In this document: piece by piece, positions 12,098-57,584 of the stretch
Layout of the letters: every line of letters begins with the position of its first letter
Numbering within the stretch: the stretch's first letter is position 1
Assembly: GCA_946811695.1 (NCBI GenBank)
Contig: OX328131.1
Span: 10,559,332-10,623,331, forward strand
Direction of reading: 5' to 3'
DNA length: 64,000 bases
Source of the DNA: Gonocerus acuteangulatus
Lineage: Eukaryota > Arthropoda > Insecta > Hemiptera > Coreidae
Made by a program: the position numbers and the translations under genes
Notes under the pieces: model-generated
Database searches by the model: none
What the model saw: only the letters and a program-made list of their open reading frames with translations
Told to the model about the DNA's origin: nothing

Positions 12098-13638
12098 TCA
12101 AGTCCGTCCAGCCCCTCTGAAACTCAGCCACAGCTCATAAATCAGAGGCGATTGAATGATCTTGTTCGTGATTTAGATCTCCCAAAATCAAAAGCTCAGC
12201 TGCTTGGGTCAACAATGGAATCTCTTGCAACAATGGAATCTCTTGGAAGGAGGCGTGAATATATTTTTCTTCAGAAAACGGGAATCAGGAGTTCTATGCT
12301 TTTTCTCGATGGAAGAAAATCTTGTATTTTGCAATGATGTATTTCATTTGCTCCAGGAACTTGATCTGCCAACCAATCCAGAGGAATGGAGACTATTCAT
12401 TGACAGCTCCAAGTTTAGTTTAAAAGGAGTACTCCTTCATAATGGAAACAAACATCCATCTATCCCAGTAGCTCATTCGGTCCACATGAAAGAAACCTAT
12501 GACAACATGAAGATACTTCTACAAAAAATCAAGTACCATGAGTACAAATGGCGCATTTGTGCAGATCTTAAATTGGTAGCCATGCTTACAGGACTCCAAG
12601 GAGGTTACACTAAATTTTGTTGTTTTTTGTTCGAGTGGGACAGCAGAAAAAGAGGAGACCATTATGTCGTAAAAAAATGGCCAGAGCGTAAGAAAAAGTA
12701 GGTGAAAAAAACATTACCAATCCTCCATTAGTGGACAAAAACCAAATAATTTTACCCCCACTCCACATAAAATTGGGGCTAATGAAAAACTTCCTAAAAG
12801 CGATGGACAAGGAAGGATAAGGTTTCATGTACTTAAAACAAAAATTTCCGCATCTCAGCGATGCTAAGATAAAGGAGGGAATTTTCGTAGGACCCCAAAT
12901 TCGACATCTACTCAAGGACCTCACTTTTGAAGCAAAGTTAAATACTACTGAGAAAAAGGCTTGGATTGCTTTTCGAGAGGTATGTGCTAAGTTTTTGGGA
13001 AACGAAAAATCTAGAGACTACCGAAAAATAGTCCAAGAACTGCTTACTTCATATAAAACATTGGGATGCAATATGTCCTTAAAAATACATTTCCTGCATA
13101 GTTTCCTAAACTTTTTCGCCCCAAATTTGGGTGCAGTATCGGACGAACATGGAGAACGATTCCACCAAGACATATCCAGAATGGAAAAAAGATATACTGG
13201 CAAATGGAATGAGAAGATGCTGGCGGATTACTGCTGGACACTGCAGCGGGAGACAGAGGAGGAAGAGTACAAAAGAAAAAAAAATACTCATTGACGATGT
13301 ATGTATATTTTTTGAGTTGTGTCATATCTAGTATTATACCTGATAGCATGCAGGATTCAATTAATTATATTTTACCGTTGAAAAAGAAAAAAAAATCTGT
13401 TATAATAAAGACAATTATTTTCAAATACAATTTTTCATTTTTTTCCAAGTTTCTCCTCTTTTCTCTCAAAATCAGAGGGTGATAGAATTTTTCTGAGTTC
13501 AGATTCGGACTCAGCACACCTGAAAACATGAGAAACAGGCAAAATTGTTCAAGGGAGGGGAGAAAAGTTTTTTTTTGCAGAACAGTGTAATTGCTTTGAA
13601 GTGATAAGGAAAATGGACCCCTTCCAGCTGCACCTGAG

Positions 13639-13646
13639 TATAAATA
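13639..13646 (+). promoter_or_regulatory. TATA box of gene B
   Basis: TATAAATA lies 32-39 nt before the ATG at 13678. Transcription starting ~30 nt downstream would leave a 5' UTR of only about 10 nt and would skip an upstream ATG at 13652 that opens a 7-codon reading frame ending at 13675. An alternative is a further noncoding exon upstream; I see no evidence for one. Confidence 0.6.
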
Positions 13647-13677
13647 CCACCATGGAGCTGAAGGACAGACAGTAGAC

Positions 13678-48115
<34,438 letters not shown>

Positions 48116-48202
48116 TCCTTCATTGCAGCCTTCATCAAAACCACTTAAGTTGTCAATCCCATAATGTATTTCCTTAATTGGACCACACACTGTAGAGAAT
48201 TT

Positions 48203-48208
48203 AATAAA
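48203..48208 (+). promoter_or_regulatory. polyadenylation signal of gene B
   Basis: AATAAA 88 nt downstream of the stop, at the same relative place as in gene A. Confidence 0.65.
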
Positions 48209-48239
48209 GTATATAGCCTTAAATTATAAAAGTTAATCG

Positions 48240-49168
48240 ATGATTTTTTTTTTTTTTTGCTCCTGAACAATACCTTCATGCTGAAATAAAACCTTGTCAT
48301 TGGAGTACTGTGGCTTAGTGCTTATGAGTAAGGCATTCGACCTTTTACAATCCCATGTCAATGGGAAACCACTCATCTGTTTGATGGCTATGTCCTCTTC
48401 TCTGTTTTTTAGAATCTAAAAAATTTAAGATTGTTCTAAAATTGTTTAAAACAATCTAAAACCGGTATGATTCCTTCCGCTATCACAGTTGAAAATCCTA
48501 AAATATTGAAAGAGAGGAAACTCAATAGAATGTTGAATCAGATTATAATCTTCGAAATTGCGATGAAGAGAGGGGACAAAAATATGTTGATAACTAAAGG
48601 TTAATGGCTTTTGTTGGGGAAGCAGAAGACTTGGTGTTTAAGTGCTCAAGCACAAGATATTTCAGGTATAGATACTGTTTCGATATTTCCATGAACAAGT
48701 TATCCCTGGTGCTGAAATTTGTATGAATATTTAATTCCATCACCTCAAATGTATTTACTTGATTTTGACTATTATTACCAAGACTTCAGTTTTTGTTTCT
48801 TTTGCCTGGATTGTTTTTATTTTTTTTTTTTTGGTTGCTACATTAAAGACCTCGATAACTCGCGTAATTTGATGAACCATAATAAATAGCTTGTTTTTTT
48901 CTCAAAAAAATTGTTGATGCTTTACAAAGCTACAAAATCTTAATGACCATGCCCAAGATATCTCGAGTATAGATGATGTTGTGATTTTCCTATGAAGGAG
49001 TTCTCTTGGGTGTTAAAAACGGACATTTGATGCCATCTCTGGTAATATTTTTACTGTAGCTCTTATTCCTAAATATAGCCTATAGTTTTGTATTACTTTT
49101 GGAAAAAAAAAAAAAATTATTTTTTTGGGCTGCTTCATTGAAGTCTGAATTAATTTGGATAATGTTCT
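48240..49168. other. intergenic, no clear feature
   Basis: A stretch near 48300-48400 (ctgtggcttagtgcttatga, caatcccatgtcaatggga) vaguely resembles a worn tRNA-like SINE head. The rest is unassigned. Confidence 0.3.
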
Positions 49169-49177
49169 GAATCGTAT

Positions 49178-49726
49178 GGTAAAACTGAAGGAGAGCGTCC
49201 TCAGCACCGATTTTCTTCAAAGTTTGCACTATAAAGTATTTTGATGCACTAAACAAGAATCCGTTGAAAAAAAAAGTTGCTCGCAACTAGGAAAGAAGTT
49301 ATTTAAAAAAAAAGTTCACTGTTATGAAGGTTAGGGAAGACTGCCTTGGACGACTTTTAGGCATAGAATTCTTTTCATTTCTGCGAGTTGGATTGACTAG
49401 GGGTTTTGATGTTTTCTTGAGCGAGCGGAAACGCATAGCACGTATGCCCAAAAGCGACAGTTTACGACCAAGTCAGCTACCACAGGTGAGTCTAAATTTC
49501 AATTACACATCGTCATTAAGGACTATTGCGCAGGCGCGTGTTTACATATAAGCTGTTTACCCCGTCTTTTATAACCTCCATAACAGTGAACTTTAGTGCT
49601 TAATAACTTCTTTCCTAGTTGCGAGCAACTTTTTTTTCAACGGATTCGTGTTTAGTGCATCAAAATACGTTGTAGTGCAAATTTTGAAGAAAATCGGTGC
49701 TGAGGACACTCTCCTTCAGTATTACC
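49178..49726. mobile_element. Mutator-like MITE copy 1, 9-bp target duplication
   Basis: Terminal inverted repeats of ~150 bp: GGTAAAACTGAAGGAGAG and, at the other end, CTCTCCTTCAGTATTACC, both continuing with cgtcctcagcaccga-type sequence, ttgctcgcaactaggaaaga and ttcactgttatg. Flanked by the perfect 9-bp duplication gaatcgtat (49169-49177, 49727-49735). Long TIRs and a 9-bp duplication are Mutator-like traits. No transposase. Confidence 0.82.
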
Positions 49727-49867
49727 GAATCGTATTAAGTATCTTGGTTTTGTCTTGAAAAAAATTGTTGTTGTTTTTTTCTCTCCTTACAAAGATACAT
49801 TTTGACATATATCTCCAGGCCATAAAATATGTATTAAAAAAATCGGGTAATTTTAAGCAGTATTTTA

Positions 49868-49950
49868 AACATAAATGCAGTCATTAAGTAGTTACAGAGA
49901 CTAATGAAGAAAAGGAATGTATGGTTGATCCCTAGGGAGGCTATGAATGA
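49868..49950. repeat. 83-bp direct repeat, left copy
   Basis: aacataaatgcagtcattaa ... ctatgaatga. Recurs at 50482-50564 with one mismatch (gagg/gatg). The two copies bracket a minus-strand LINE tail. Confidence 0.9.
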
Positions 49951-50481
49951 ATGAATGAATAAGTAAATATATTTCTCTTAAAATATGTACAGTGTTTTAA
50001 CAATAATTAATGCCTATTTACAAAAGAAAAGCTTGGGCAAGGCCCGTTAGCTGGAGTGGCATTCTGCGTACCCAGATTGGATGAAAAGCATAAATAAATA
50101 TATAAGAGACAAAATAATAAATATATCAAACTCTGAATAATAATAATAATAATAATAAAAAAATATATATATATACATACATATATTCAACAATATCAAT
50201 AAATCAAAACACAAATCCACTAATAATTAAATTGTTGGACCAAAAATTGCCGATACTTATAAATGGCGTCGAGGTACTTGCCAAGGACGTCCCAGTTTCT
50301 CCCATTTAGCTCCGTCCGTAAGTCTTCCTTAGTAAAAGATGTTTTCCCATAATACCTCAGTCAGAACTCCTTCAGAACGGGACATACTGCCAGGAAATGG
50401 AAGGTGTCTTCGTCTTCTTTCAACGAGCACATAGAGCAGCGGGATCTCTCTCCTTCTCGCCAAGGCTTCTTATTAAGGTGG
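49951..50481 (-). mobile_element. LINE 3' fragment, minus strand, between 83-bp direct repeats
   Basis: On the minus strand about 50480-50230 reads GERSRCSMCSLKEDEDTFHF, LAVCPVLKEF, YYGKTSFTKEDLRTELNGRN and WDVLGKYLDAIYKY, ending in a stop. This is a CxxC...H...C LINE C-terminus. The 3' UTR follows leftwards and ends in a (TTCA)n tail at 49941-49960. Confidence 0.75.
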
Positions 50482-50564
50482 AACATAAATGCAGTCATTA
50501 AGTAGTTACAGAGACTAATGAAGAAAAGGAATGTATGGTTGATCCCTAGGGATGCTATGAATGA
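50482..50564. repeat. 83-bp direct repeat, right copy
   Basis: Partner of 49868-49950; see that entry. Confidence 0.9.
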
Positions 50565-50697
50565 GGAAAACGGTTTTTCTTTTTTAAACTAGATATGGAT
50601 ATCAGTGAATACTCCTATTAACAGAACACCTTAAAGTTGTAATAAGTTATACAATGCTAAAGAAATTAAATTAAATAAAAACAATAAACAAGAACAT

Positions 50698-50703
50698 TTT
50701 ATT
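50698..50703 (-). promoter_or_regulatory. polyadenylation signal of gene C
   Basis: AATAAA on the minus strand, 60 nt after the gene C stop. Confidence 0.6.
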
Positions 50704-50762
50704 TTACCAAAGAGTCACAGTCCTTATTCCTTTCAGCTAAATAAATCTAGATGGAAAAACTT

Positions 50763-50914
50763 TCACAGTAAATTTATTTCTTCCATGGGTATGTGGGAAA
50801 ATACTCTATTGGATAACTGCAAGAATGCTTCTGAAATTGCATCTTCGAAGAGTGGTTTCAGCTCGTTCCAAACAAGTTCCCAGTTGTCGTTGAGCACTTG
50901 GTTCATTGTTTCTC
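50763..50914 (-). CDS. gene C exon 6 with stop
   Basis: 152 nt, acceptor TTTTCAG. Encodes GETMNQVLNDNWELVWNELK and continues to FSHIPMEEINLL, TGA at 50765-50763. Confidence 0.88.
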
Positions 50915-53900
50915 CTGAAAACAACAAGTTATTACAATTTAAGCATTTTTACCACAATTTGAGGAAGGAATGTACAGTTTAAAGATTTTTATAAGTAAAA
51001 GAAAGAGGGAGGAGGATATTCCTGGACTTCATCTTCAAAAATACTTTCAAACAAACGACTAAGAGTATTAATAATGACGGCCATCGATTATTATTTTGTT
51101 CAGAATAATTCAATATATGTTATAGACATTGTTGCAAGTTATTTTGTTTAATGTTTATATCCCCACAACTTCTTGAGATGTTTATTATAGTAAGTAAACA
51201 CGTGTTCTTTATTTAGTTTTGAAGAGTTTAAAGTTATTTGACCTATAATGATGAAGGAGACGATACCTATACAGCTTTATGAAGAAGAACGTGATGGGCC
51301 TGTGTGAGTTAACATGACAGCAGCCACGAAGTTTATTATATAGCACTCCCATAACAAACAAGAACATTGTGAAGTCTTGTGTGAGCTCTTGTCAGCGTTT
51401 TTGGATTGCGCAAGAGGGAAGAAATGCACTACAAGATGAAAAAAAGTAAAAGAAATAACAAATATTTATACGTACCAAGCTGCTTATTTCCGTTGAATAG
51501 ATTTCCCAGATAGAACTCCACCTTTTTTGGAAAAGCTCGCTCAACGAATTTCTCGACAACTAAGTACTGCTTTCCATTCTTAACTTCAGGCTCCTTTCGG
51601 AACGTTACATCAAAGGCGAAATCTCCGTCCCCTAGCAAAACATAGATTTTTTAAACTATTTGTTTATTTTTAGTAAATTTAATGTCCTTCCTTCCTATTC
51701 ATGTTCAGTTTCAATCTTATATTGTTAACTTTAGAAAAATAATGAATAAATGTTATAAATAAATAGGCTTAAAATCTTTTTAGCTCACTCCAAACTCTCC
51801 CCCCCCCCACAAAAAAAATGCATTATAATGTCTTTATTGACATGTTTATATCTAAAACACACAGTGGTGTTTGTATTTTAATATATACTGTGAGAGATAT
51901 GACTTGCCACTTGGCTGGGGACGGAAGGGGAAGGTGGAGGCACCTCTAGCCAATGATGGCATTGCTGAGGTGCCACTCCTCCCTCTCCAGTCCCGTGTCT
52001 AGGCAGAGCGGAGGCTTGTAGAACTGGAAATGTCAAGCCCCCTCAATGCTTCCCCTGTGTGACACGTTATATCTCTCACAATAAAGGTAAGGTTGAGGGT
52101 TGGCTAGTTAGAACAATTAAATCTCATCAGGATTTTTGTTTTGTTTTAGATGTTGAGTTAACTATTGTCTTTGAACAAATCTTAGAACCAGTAAACAAAT
52201 TAATGAAATTATTTAACGGAAATTAAAAATTCACTGTGTAAGTCATTTTAAGTCCTGAGAACGCAATCAAAACTACACAGTATTGATTAAAACATTAAAT
52301 CAATTTTGAAGGAAATGTCTTCTTAATAATCATTTATATTATTAAGAGTATTTTATAAGAACACCAGTGAATTAGTTCGTACGCTCATAATTTGAAAATG
52401 AGAATTAATTCAGAGATACAAGTATATCAGCAGTATATAGACAAATACACATATTATTTTGTTTTTACATTGCATTAGATAAATTTTTTGATAGATTTTT
52501 GTGTTTTTAAGATGTTGCAATATTGTTTTTATATGTGTGCTTTCCTCTGGGAGTTCTTGAATGGCTTAAGGTATGTAAAAATTAATTGTACTTTCTGCAT
52601 TTTGTCAGTAAATGTTTTATAGTAAAAATCCTGTTGCAATATTTACAAACTTCTTCTTCTTTTCTTTTTATTAAGTATGAGTGAGTCTGGACAATACGAC
52701 TTGGTCTCTCCTTGTTTTTTTTTGGCGCTTCAACATCTAGGCCATTAGCGCCGTTTGTTGTGGGACATTTATGTGTCACCAAGGTTTTACAGTTGGCTTT
52801 ATACAAGCAATTTGTTGTCAGTTTGTGTCCAGTATCTTCAGTTAGTACCTGTCTTTAGACTGTTGTACACAAGTTGTCAGACGTAATCTTGTATATATGA
52901 AGTGATATTCTTTTAGTTCATAATTTTTCTTGTTTGTCAAGCAAAATTAGCAATTCAAATTTGTCTAAGATAAATTATGTTTGCCATGAAATAAAAATGT
53001 CTTCTTCAAGTGAGGTGTTACCTTCCAAGATGACTCTCAAAGAGAGCTGGGAAGGAACTTTCAGTCCAATCAACAAGAACATATATAATAATATGAAAAA
53101 AATATAATAATGAGGAACATACAAAAAGTGAAGTTGCTTTTTCCATCACCGGTGAGAGGCAGTGTCAATATCTTCCCAGTTACAATGTAAGGACTCTCAG
53201 CTTCTAATCTACCAGGGACATGCCCTTTCATTTTTAAAGAATTACCCTCAAGCCTGTAAATGGGAATAAAATTATTAAATAAATCATTACGATGAATAAA
53301 TACCATTTTTTACAGGATTTTTTCTGAAATAAAAGGCATTAATGCAAACTTCATAAAAATTCAACTGATTTATATATTGTAGGAAGTTGGTAACAGTTTT
53401 ATTCAGTGCTCAAATATATTTTTATTTTCAAGCACCATAGGGTGCGGCATGCCCCGTTAATTCAAAGTTATTTAAAATTTGTTACAGAAACGTTTTGGCT
53501 ATAAGCCATTTTCAATCTTTATACATGTGCATTATCTCTTATTTATTATATTACAATCTTCAAATCGTGTTTTTTACGATTTTCAAACCTTGTGCTCGTT
53601 TAGGTTAATGTACTTTTAGTCTGAACTAGACGAAAACCTCTTTTTTGAATACATAGTGAATAAAATGTCTTGACTCTGCTTCTTTTATGGAGGACTAAAT
53701 GGGTAAGACTGATTTATATATGTACTCTGCTGAGCATATTTGTATTATGCTGATTTATATGTGTATTCTTTTTGTGAAATTACAGATTTTCAAAGATTTG
53801 TTACTTCTAATGTCCGGTGCACACTGAAGGAACTGGTTTCCTAAAACTCAAGTTGCTTGCAGCACACAGACAGAAAACCATAGGTTGGTGCACCCAGAGT

Positions 53901-55632
53901 TGCATGAAACTTTAGGCCCGGTGCACACTGAAGAAACCAGTTTCGTGAAACTGGTTTTGTGAAACTCAAGTTGCTTGCAACGCATAGATAGAAAACCATA
54001 GGTTGATGCACAGAGACTTTCATGAAGCCAGGTTTCATGAAATTCATTAAATCGGTTTCCTATTGCTCAGTTTCACGTTTCATCATCAGGAATCTACTAG
54101 CTCTAATGAGTGATCAAAAACTGCCTTCGACATCCTAAAAAAATCTTTAAATTTATGAGGATCTCTGTTTTAGTTGTGAGCTACAAAAAAACAGCTGTGT
54201 TGCCGATCCCTAATCATTAGATGAACCCAGTACTTGCGTTTGTTTTCTTCTTAATTTTTAGGAGCCACCACAGCACAAGCGCATTGGCTTCATAATCCAT
54301 CATGAAACTGATGAAAAGCAGTTTCTTCTGTATGCACAATTCAATGAAACCGGTTTCATGAAACCAGTTTGTTCAGGGTACACCGGGCCTTAGACAACAC
54401 TAAACAGGTTGTGTCCAATTCCAGGTACCTCATATATAATGAGACCGGAGCAGTACAAATAAGTTTAGAAATATAAGGAATGTAAGAGCATTAGGAATGT
54501 AAGGGAATGAAAGAGCATGAGAATAAACACCTTGTAACCGGTGTCGGGGGTATGAAGTATTCGGTCATAATCCTGCCGAAAAAGGAGTTTTAGTTTTAGA
54601 TGCAAAAGAAAAATGAATTGAAGAGGGTGGCAAAATCAGATGGAGCAATCAGATAGCATCCAATGTTAGATGTATTCAGATATTTTGAGACTAGCGAAGT
54701 ACTCTGAGGTTGAGATATGGAAGGGATGGAAATGGAAGTAGATAGGCCTAGTTTTACATCTATAGACACGAATAAACAAGAGATTCATTGATTTATATAT
54801 GAAATGAAGAAGGATGGACGGAACGCCCAAGAATAGAAAACAATAAAAAGGTAGTGTTGAAAAACATTAGAGAGCTAAGAAACTGTCTTATGGAAAAATG
54901 ACGGTAAAACTGAAGGAGAGTGTCCTCAGCACCGATTTTCTTCAAAGTTTGGACTATAACGTATTTCGATGCACTAAACAAGAATCCGTTGAAAAAAAAA
55001 GTTGCTCGCAACTAGGAAAGAAGTTATTTTAAAAAAAAAGTTCACTGTTATGAAGGTTAGGGAAGACTGCCTTGGACGACTTTTAGGCATAGAATTCTTT
55101 TCATTTCTGCGAGTTGGATTGACTAGGGGTTTTGATGTTTTCTTGAGCGAGCGGAAACGCATAGCACGTATGCCCAAAAGCGACAGTTTACGACCAAGTC
55201 AGCTACCACAGGTGAGTCTAAATTTCAATTACACTTCGTCATTAAGAACTATTGCGCAGGCGCGTGTTTACATATAAGCTGTTTACCCAGTCTTTTATAA
55301 CCTCCATAACAGTGAACTTTAGTGCTTAATAACTTCTTTCCTAGTTGCGAGCAACTTTTTTTTTCAACGGATTCGTGTTTAGTGCATCAAAATACGTTAT
55401 AGTGCAAATTTTGAAGAAAATCGGTGCTGAGGACACTCTCCTTCAGTATTACCAAAATGACTACAATTAGTTCATACTTACTCAGAACTTGTTATGACTA
55501 AGTTCTTGAGGTTGTAGAGCACAAAATCTTTGAAATTAAATTCCAGAGCTACTGGTCCATTGCTGTCGCCTTTCGTATATACTCTTCCAAATCGAAAAGG
55601 ATCGATGGGTAGAACTCCTAGTTTTTTATTTC
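50763..55632 (-). CDS. takeout/JHBP-like gene C, exons 3-6 (start right of the window or not found)
   Basis: Minus-strand paralogue converging on gene B. Exons 55632-55482 (151 nt), 53253-53123 (131), 51631-51476 (156) and 50914-50763 (152), each bounded by AG/GT and in the same phases as gene B. Protein pieces: GNKKLGVLPIDPFRFGRVYT, FVLYNLKNLVITSS, ILTLPLTGDGKSNFTF, WDGDFAFDVTFRKEPEVKNG, GNLFNGNKQLG, GETMNQVLNDNWELVWNELK, IPMEEINLL, stop. It differs widely from A and B, so it is an older duplicate. Exon 4 is single here. I searched 55633-64000 by eye and found no exon 1 or 2. Confidence 0.85.
51476..51631 (-). CDS. gene C exon 5
   Basis: 156 nt, acceptor GCTAG, donor GTACGT. Encodes WDGDFAFDVTFRKEPEVKNG and continues to LGNLFNGNKQL. 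Confidence 0.88.
51887..52083. mobile_element. short TIR element (~195 bp)
   Basis: actgtgagagatatgacttg at the left and gttatatctctcacaat at the right are imperfect inverted ends around a GC-richer core (ggggacggaaggggaaggtg). Lies in gene C intron 4. Class unknown; no duplication recognised. Confidence 0.5.
52582..52755 (-). mobile_element. I-group LINE tail joined to a SINE end
   Basis: Minus strand: THSYLIKRKEEEVCKYCNRI then FTIKHLLTKC, the C-x2-C...H...C tail. Directly upstream (52717-52755) is a SINE-like end (cggcgctaatggcc, gatgttgaagcgcc). A fused pair of worn fragments. Confidence 0.6.
53123..53253 (-). CDS. gene C exon 4
   Basis: 131 nt, acceptor TTTACAG, donor GTATGT. Encodes LEGNSLKMKGHVPGRLEAES then PYIVTGKILTLPLTGDGK. 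Unlike gene B, neither the exon end nor the donor is repeated. Confidence 0.87.
53915..54389. mobile_element. PIF/Harbinger-type MITE, TTA target site
   Basis: Ends GGCCCGGTGCACACTGAAGA and (inverted) GGCCCGGTGTACCCTGAACA, flanked by TTA on both sides (53912-53914, 54390-54392). The interior repeats self-complementary ggtttcatgaaacc motifs. An extra partial copy of the left part precedes it at 53815-53911. Confidence 0.8.
54903..55453. mobile_element. Mutator-like MITE copy 2 in gene C intron 3
   Basis: 551 bp, nearly identical to 49178-49726 with the same ~150-bp inverted repeats. The flanking duplication is aaaatgac (54895-54902, 55454-55461), 8 bp perfect or 9 with one mismatch. Confidence 0.82.
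55482..55632 (-). CDS. gene C exon 3
   Basis: 151 nt, acceptor CTAG, donor GTAAGT at 55481-55476. A Mutator-like MITE plus its duplication ends at 55461, 20 bp into the intron. Confidence 0.87.
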
Positions 55633-55913
55633 CTAGAAAAAAATTGAAACTTTTAGTTCATTCTAGAACTCAGCTGTAGCAGAAGAAATTCGACTGTTGA
55701 TGTTGAACTCGTGAAAAATTTGTTGTAAGTCTTCATTGGTACTCTACCCACAAGCTTGTTATTTTGACTGAATTAACGATAAATAGATAGCGATTGTTAA
55801 TTCAACACATGAAATTAATGCTTTCAATTGATTAGATGGCGATGATAATCTATTAATTCATTTTAAATATTTTAGAACATTTGCAAAACCTATGTGATTT
55901 CTATTGAATTTAA

Positions 55914-56280
55914 AAAGTCCGTCTCGCAGGAACTGCATCATCTTAGCGCGGTTCCGTTCATATCCCTAGTCTAATTTTGAAAGATTAAAATAGAAGCAGT
56001 TATTATTTTGGTTCCACCAGTCTTTTTTTTTAATTAATTATTATAATGGCGTGTCAACCCTTAAGGTCACTAATGCCATTCCTGTGAGTAGTAAAGTCTT
56101 GAGAGGTCATGATTTACAATCTTACCTGGAAGGGTCGGCTACACTAGAAACGGACCCGCTAGTGGCAAGGTCTATGAATCTTGGAAATCTATATTTCTAA
56201 CAATAAATTGTTTTTGTTATTTTACTTAACCAGTTTTATTGTCAAATACATTATACATAAAATATTAAACGTAACAAAAA
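55914..56280 (+). repeat. left end of a GTCCG-family element plus a worn SINE end
   Basis: agtccgtctcgcaggaactg, catcatcttagcgcggttcc and gttcatatccctag. Around 56043-56110 a SINE-like end (atggcgtgtcaacc, cactaatgcc). Confidence 0.5.
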
Positions 56281-56587
56281 TTTCAACATATTAGTTTTAA
56301 TGAAAGTAGAACATGCAGAAAATGTTTCAACTGAATCCCATGATTCTAAGTACCCAAACCAAAAACGGTATTCAAAAACTATTTTTTTAAGCACTCATTT
56401 CTCCGATGAATCGATAATTGCTTCAGAATTATTAGCATTTAGTAAGCTTTCGAATGGTAAGGATCCGCTTATGAAGATTTCAAACCGTTTTCGAGATATA
56501 AGGAAAATAATTTAAAAAAATAAAAAAATAAAATTAAGGAAAATATACAAAGTACCCAAAACTTTTTAAGGGTGTCCAGAGAGCGAT

Positions 56588-56651
<64 letters not shown>

Positions 56652-56800
56652 CCAATTTGAAACACCGTTATTTTCGGTCTCTCAGGGGTTCTTAAACGCA
56701 AACTTTTTTATTGGGACTTCTGGATTGCGTCATGAGGCCTCCATTTGGAGGGCGGGGTCCTCCATATGGAGAGAGGGAGGAACCGCGCTAAAATTATCTC
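56281..56800 (-). repeat. core repeat, (AC)n/(AT)n and GCGCGGTTCCTCC terminus
   Basis: Same order as the 1.06-kb unit: ttagttttaatgaaagtaga (56292), agcactcatttctccgatga, tttcgagatataagg, an (AC)n run at 56590-56634 followed by (AT)n, then caccgttattttcggtctct and gagagggaggaaccgcgcta at the end. Confidence 0.65.
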
Positions 56801-57099
56801 TTTACGTCTAACTTGCCTGGAATTTAAGGTGCTTAGCCTGATTGCCACAGAACTGAACAAGGTTTGGCTATTAAAACAATCAAACCTTACTCAATTCCTT
56901 CTCCCCAACCGGAGACCTGAATGTCAGGTCCGCCTCGAGAGCCACCAATCAGTTGCCCGTATTCTGCCACGAGGAGGCGCACACAGTGCCCAAGTTCACT
57001 TAGAATACATAAAAACAAATACGTATGGATATTCTTAATTAGTTAAATTATGTACACATATATACAATATTATTTATTTATTTATTTTTTTTATTTTTT

Positions 57100-57195
57100 T
57101 TTTTTTATTTTTTTTTTTTTAACCGCGCATTTACATCTAGGTCATTAGTTCCGACATCCAGGGTGCAGCGAGGAATTTTCCCAGGGAGCCAATCT
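57100..57195 (-). mobile_element. SINE (family 2) 3' end fragment
   Basis: T-rich run, then aaccgcgcatttacatctag, tccagggtgcagcgaggaat and tttcccaggg: the inverted tail of family 2. Head missing. Confidence 0.65.
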
Positions 57196-57485
57196 AGTGG
57201 ATACAGAAGGATCAAGAACAAGTTCTCAAAATTGAGTAGATACCACTCCCTAATAAAGCCTATATAGAATAATATGCCAAATAAAGCCAATCTAGTGGAT
57301 ACAGAAGGATCAAGAACAAGTTCTCAAAATTGAGTAGATACCACTCCCTAATAAAGCCTATATAGAATAATATGCCAAATAAAGCCAATCTAGTGGATAC
57401 AGAAGGATCAAGAACAAGTTCCCAAAATTGAGTAGATACCACTGCCTAATGAAGCCTATATAGAAGAATATGCCTAATAAAGTCA
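57188..57485. repeat. 98-bp tandem repeat, three units
   Basis: gccaatctagtggatacaga at 57188, 57286 and 57384, nearly identical. Worn relatives at 58282-58430 (taataaagcctat). Confidence 0.88.
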
Positions 57486-57584
57486 ATAGAGTAAATACAA
57501 ATTGAACAAGAGCAAGTCTTGAGGAAACCTTTTTTTCTTCTATTTAAATACTTTTATCAATATTTAGTCAATAAACCTGTGTTT

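Larger units (their letters stand above)
8776..13294 (+). pseudogene. multi-copy insect gene of unknown function, interrupted by a LINE
   Basis: Two separated halves of one protein family. N-terminal half 8776-9269: SRQCINKPDSICYVCGEVTF, then KAYELYFGCKV, CAPKICCSSCS, MPFAVPMIWREPTNHVTDCY and SAMRPAPHDVSMP. It has paired CxxC motifs suggesting zinc binding. C-terminal half 12098-13294: RLNDLVRDLDLPKSKAQLLG, EEWRLFIDSS, LLHNGNKHPSIPVAHSVHMK, LGLMKNFLKAMDK, CNMSLKIHFLHS, AVSDEHGERFHQDISRMEKR and LADYCWTL. I recall this protein family from many arthropod genomes, where it occurs in many copies with no assigned function and may ride on a transposon. Broken by a frameshift near 8905, stops and shifts near 12205-12260, 12700 and 12820, and by the LINE at 9270-12097. 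Confidence 0.7.

Noticed and set aside
49324..49551. 75-codon frame (repeated at 55002-55277) as a conserved small gene
   Set aside because: It lies inside the Mutator-like MITE; conservation reflects two recent copies, and there is no family match or codon signal.
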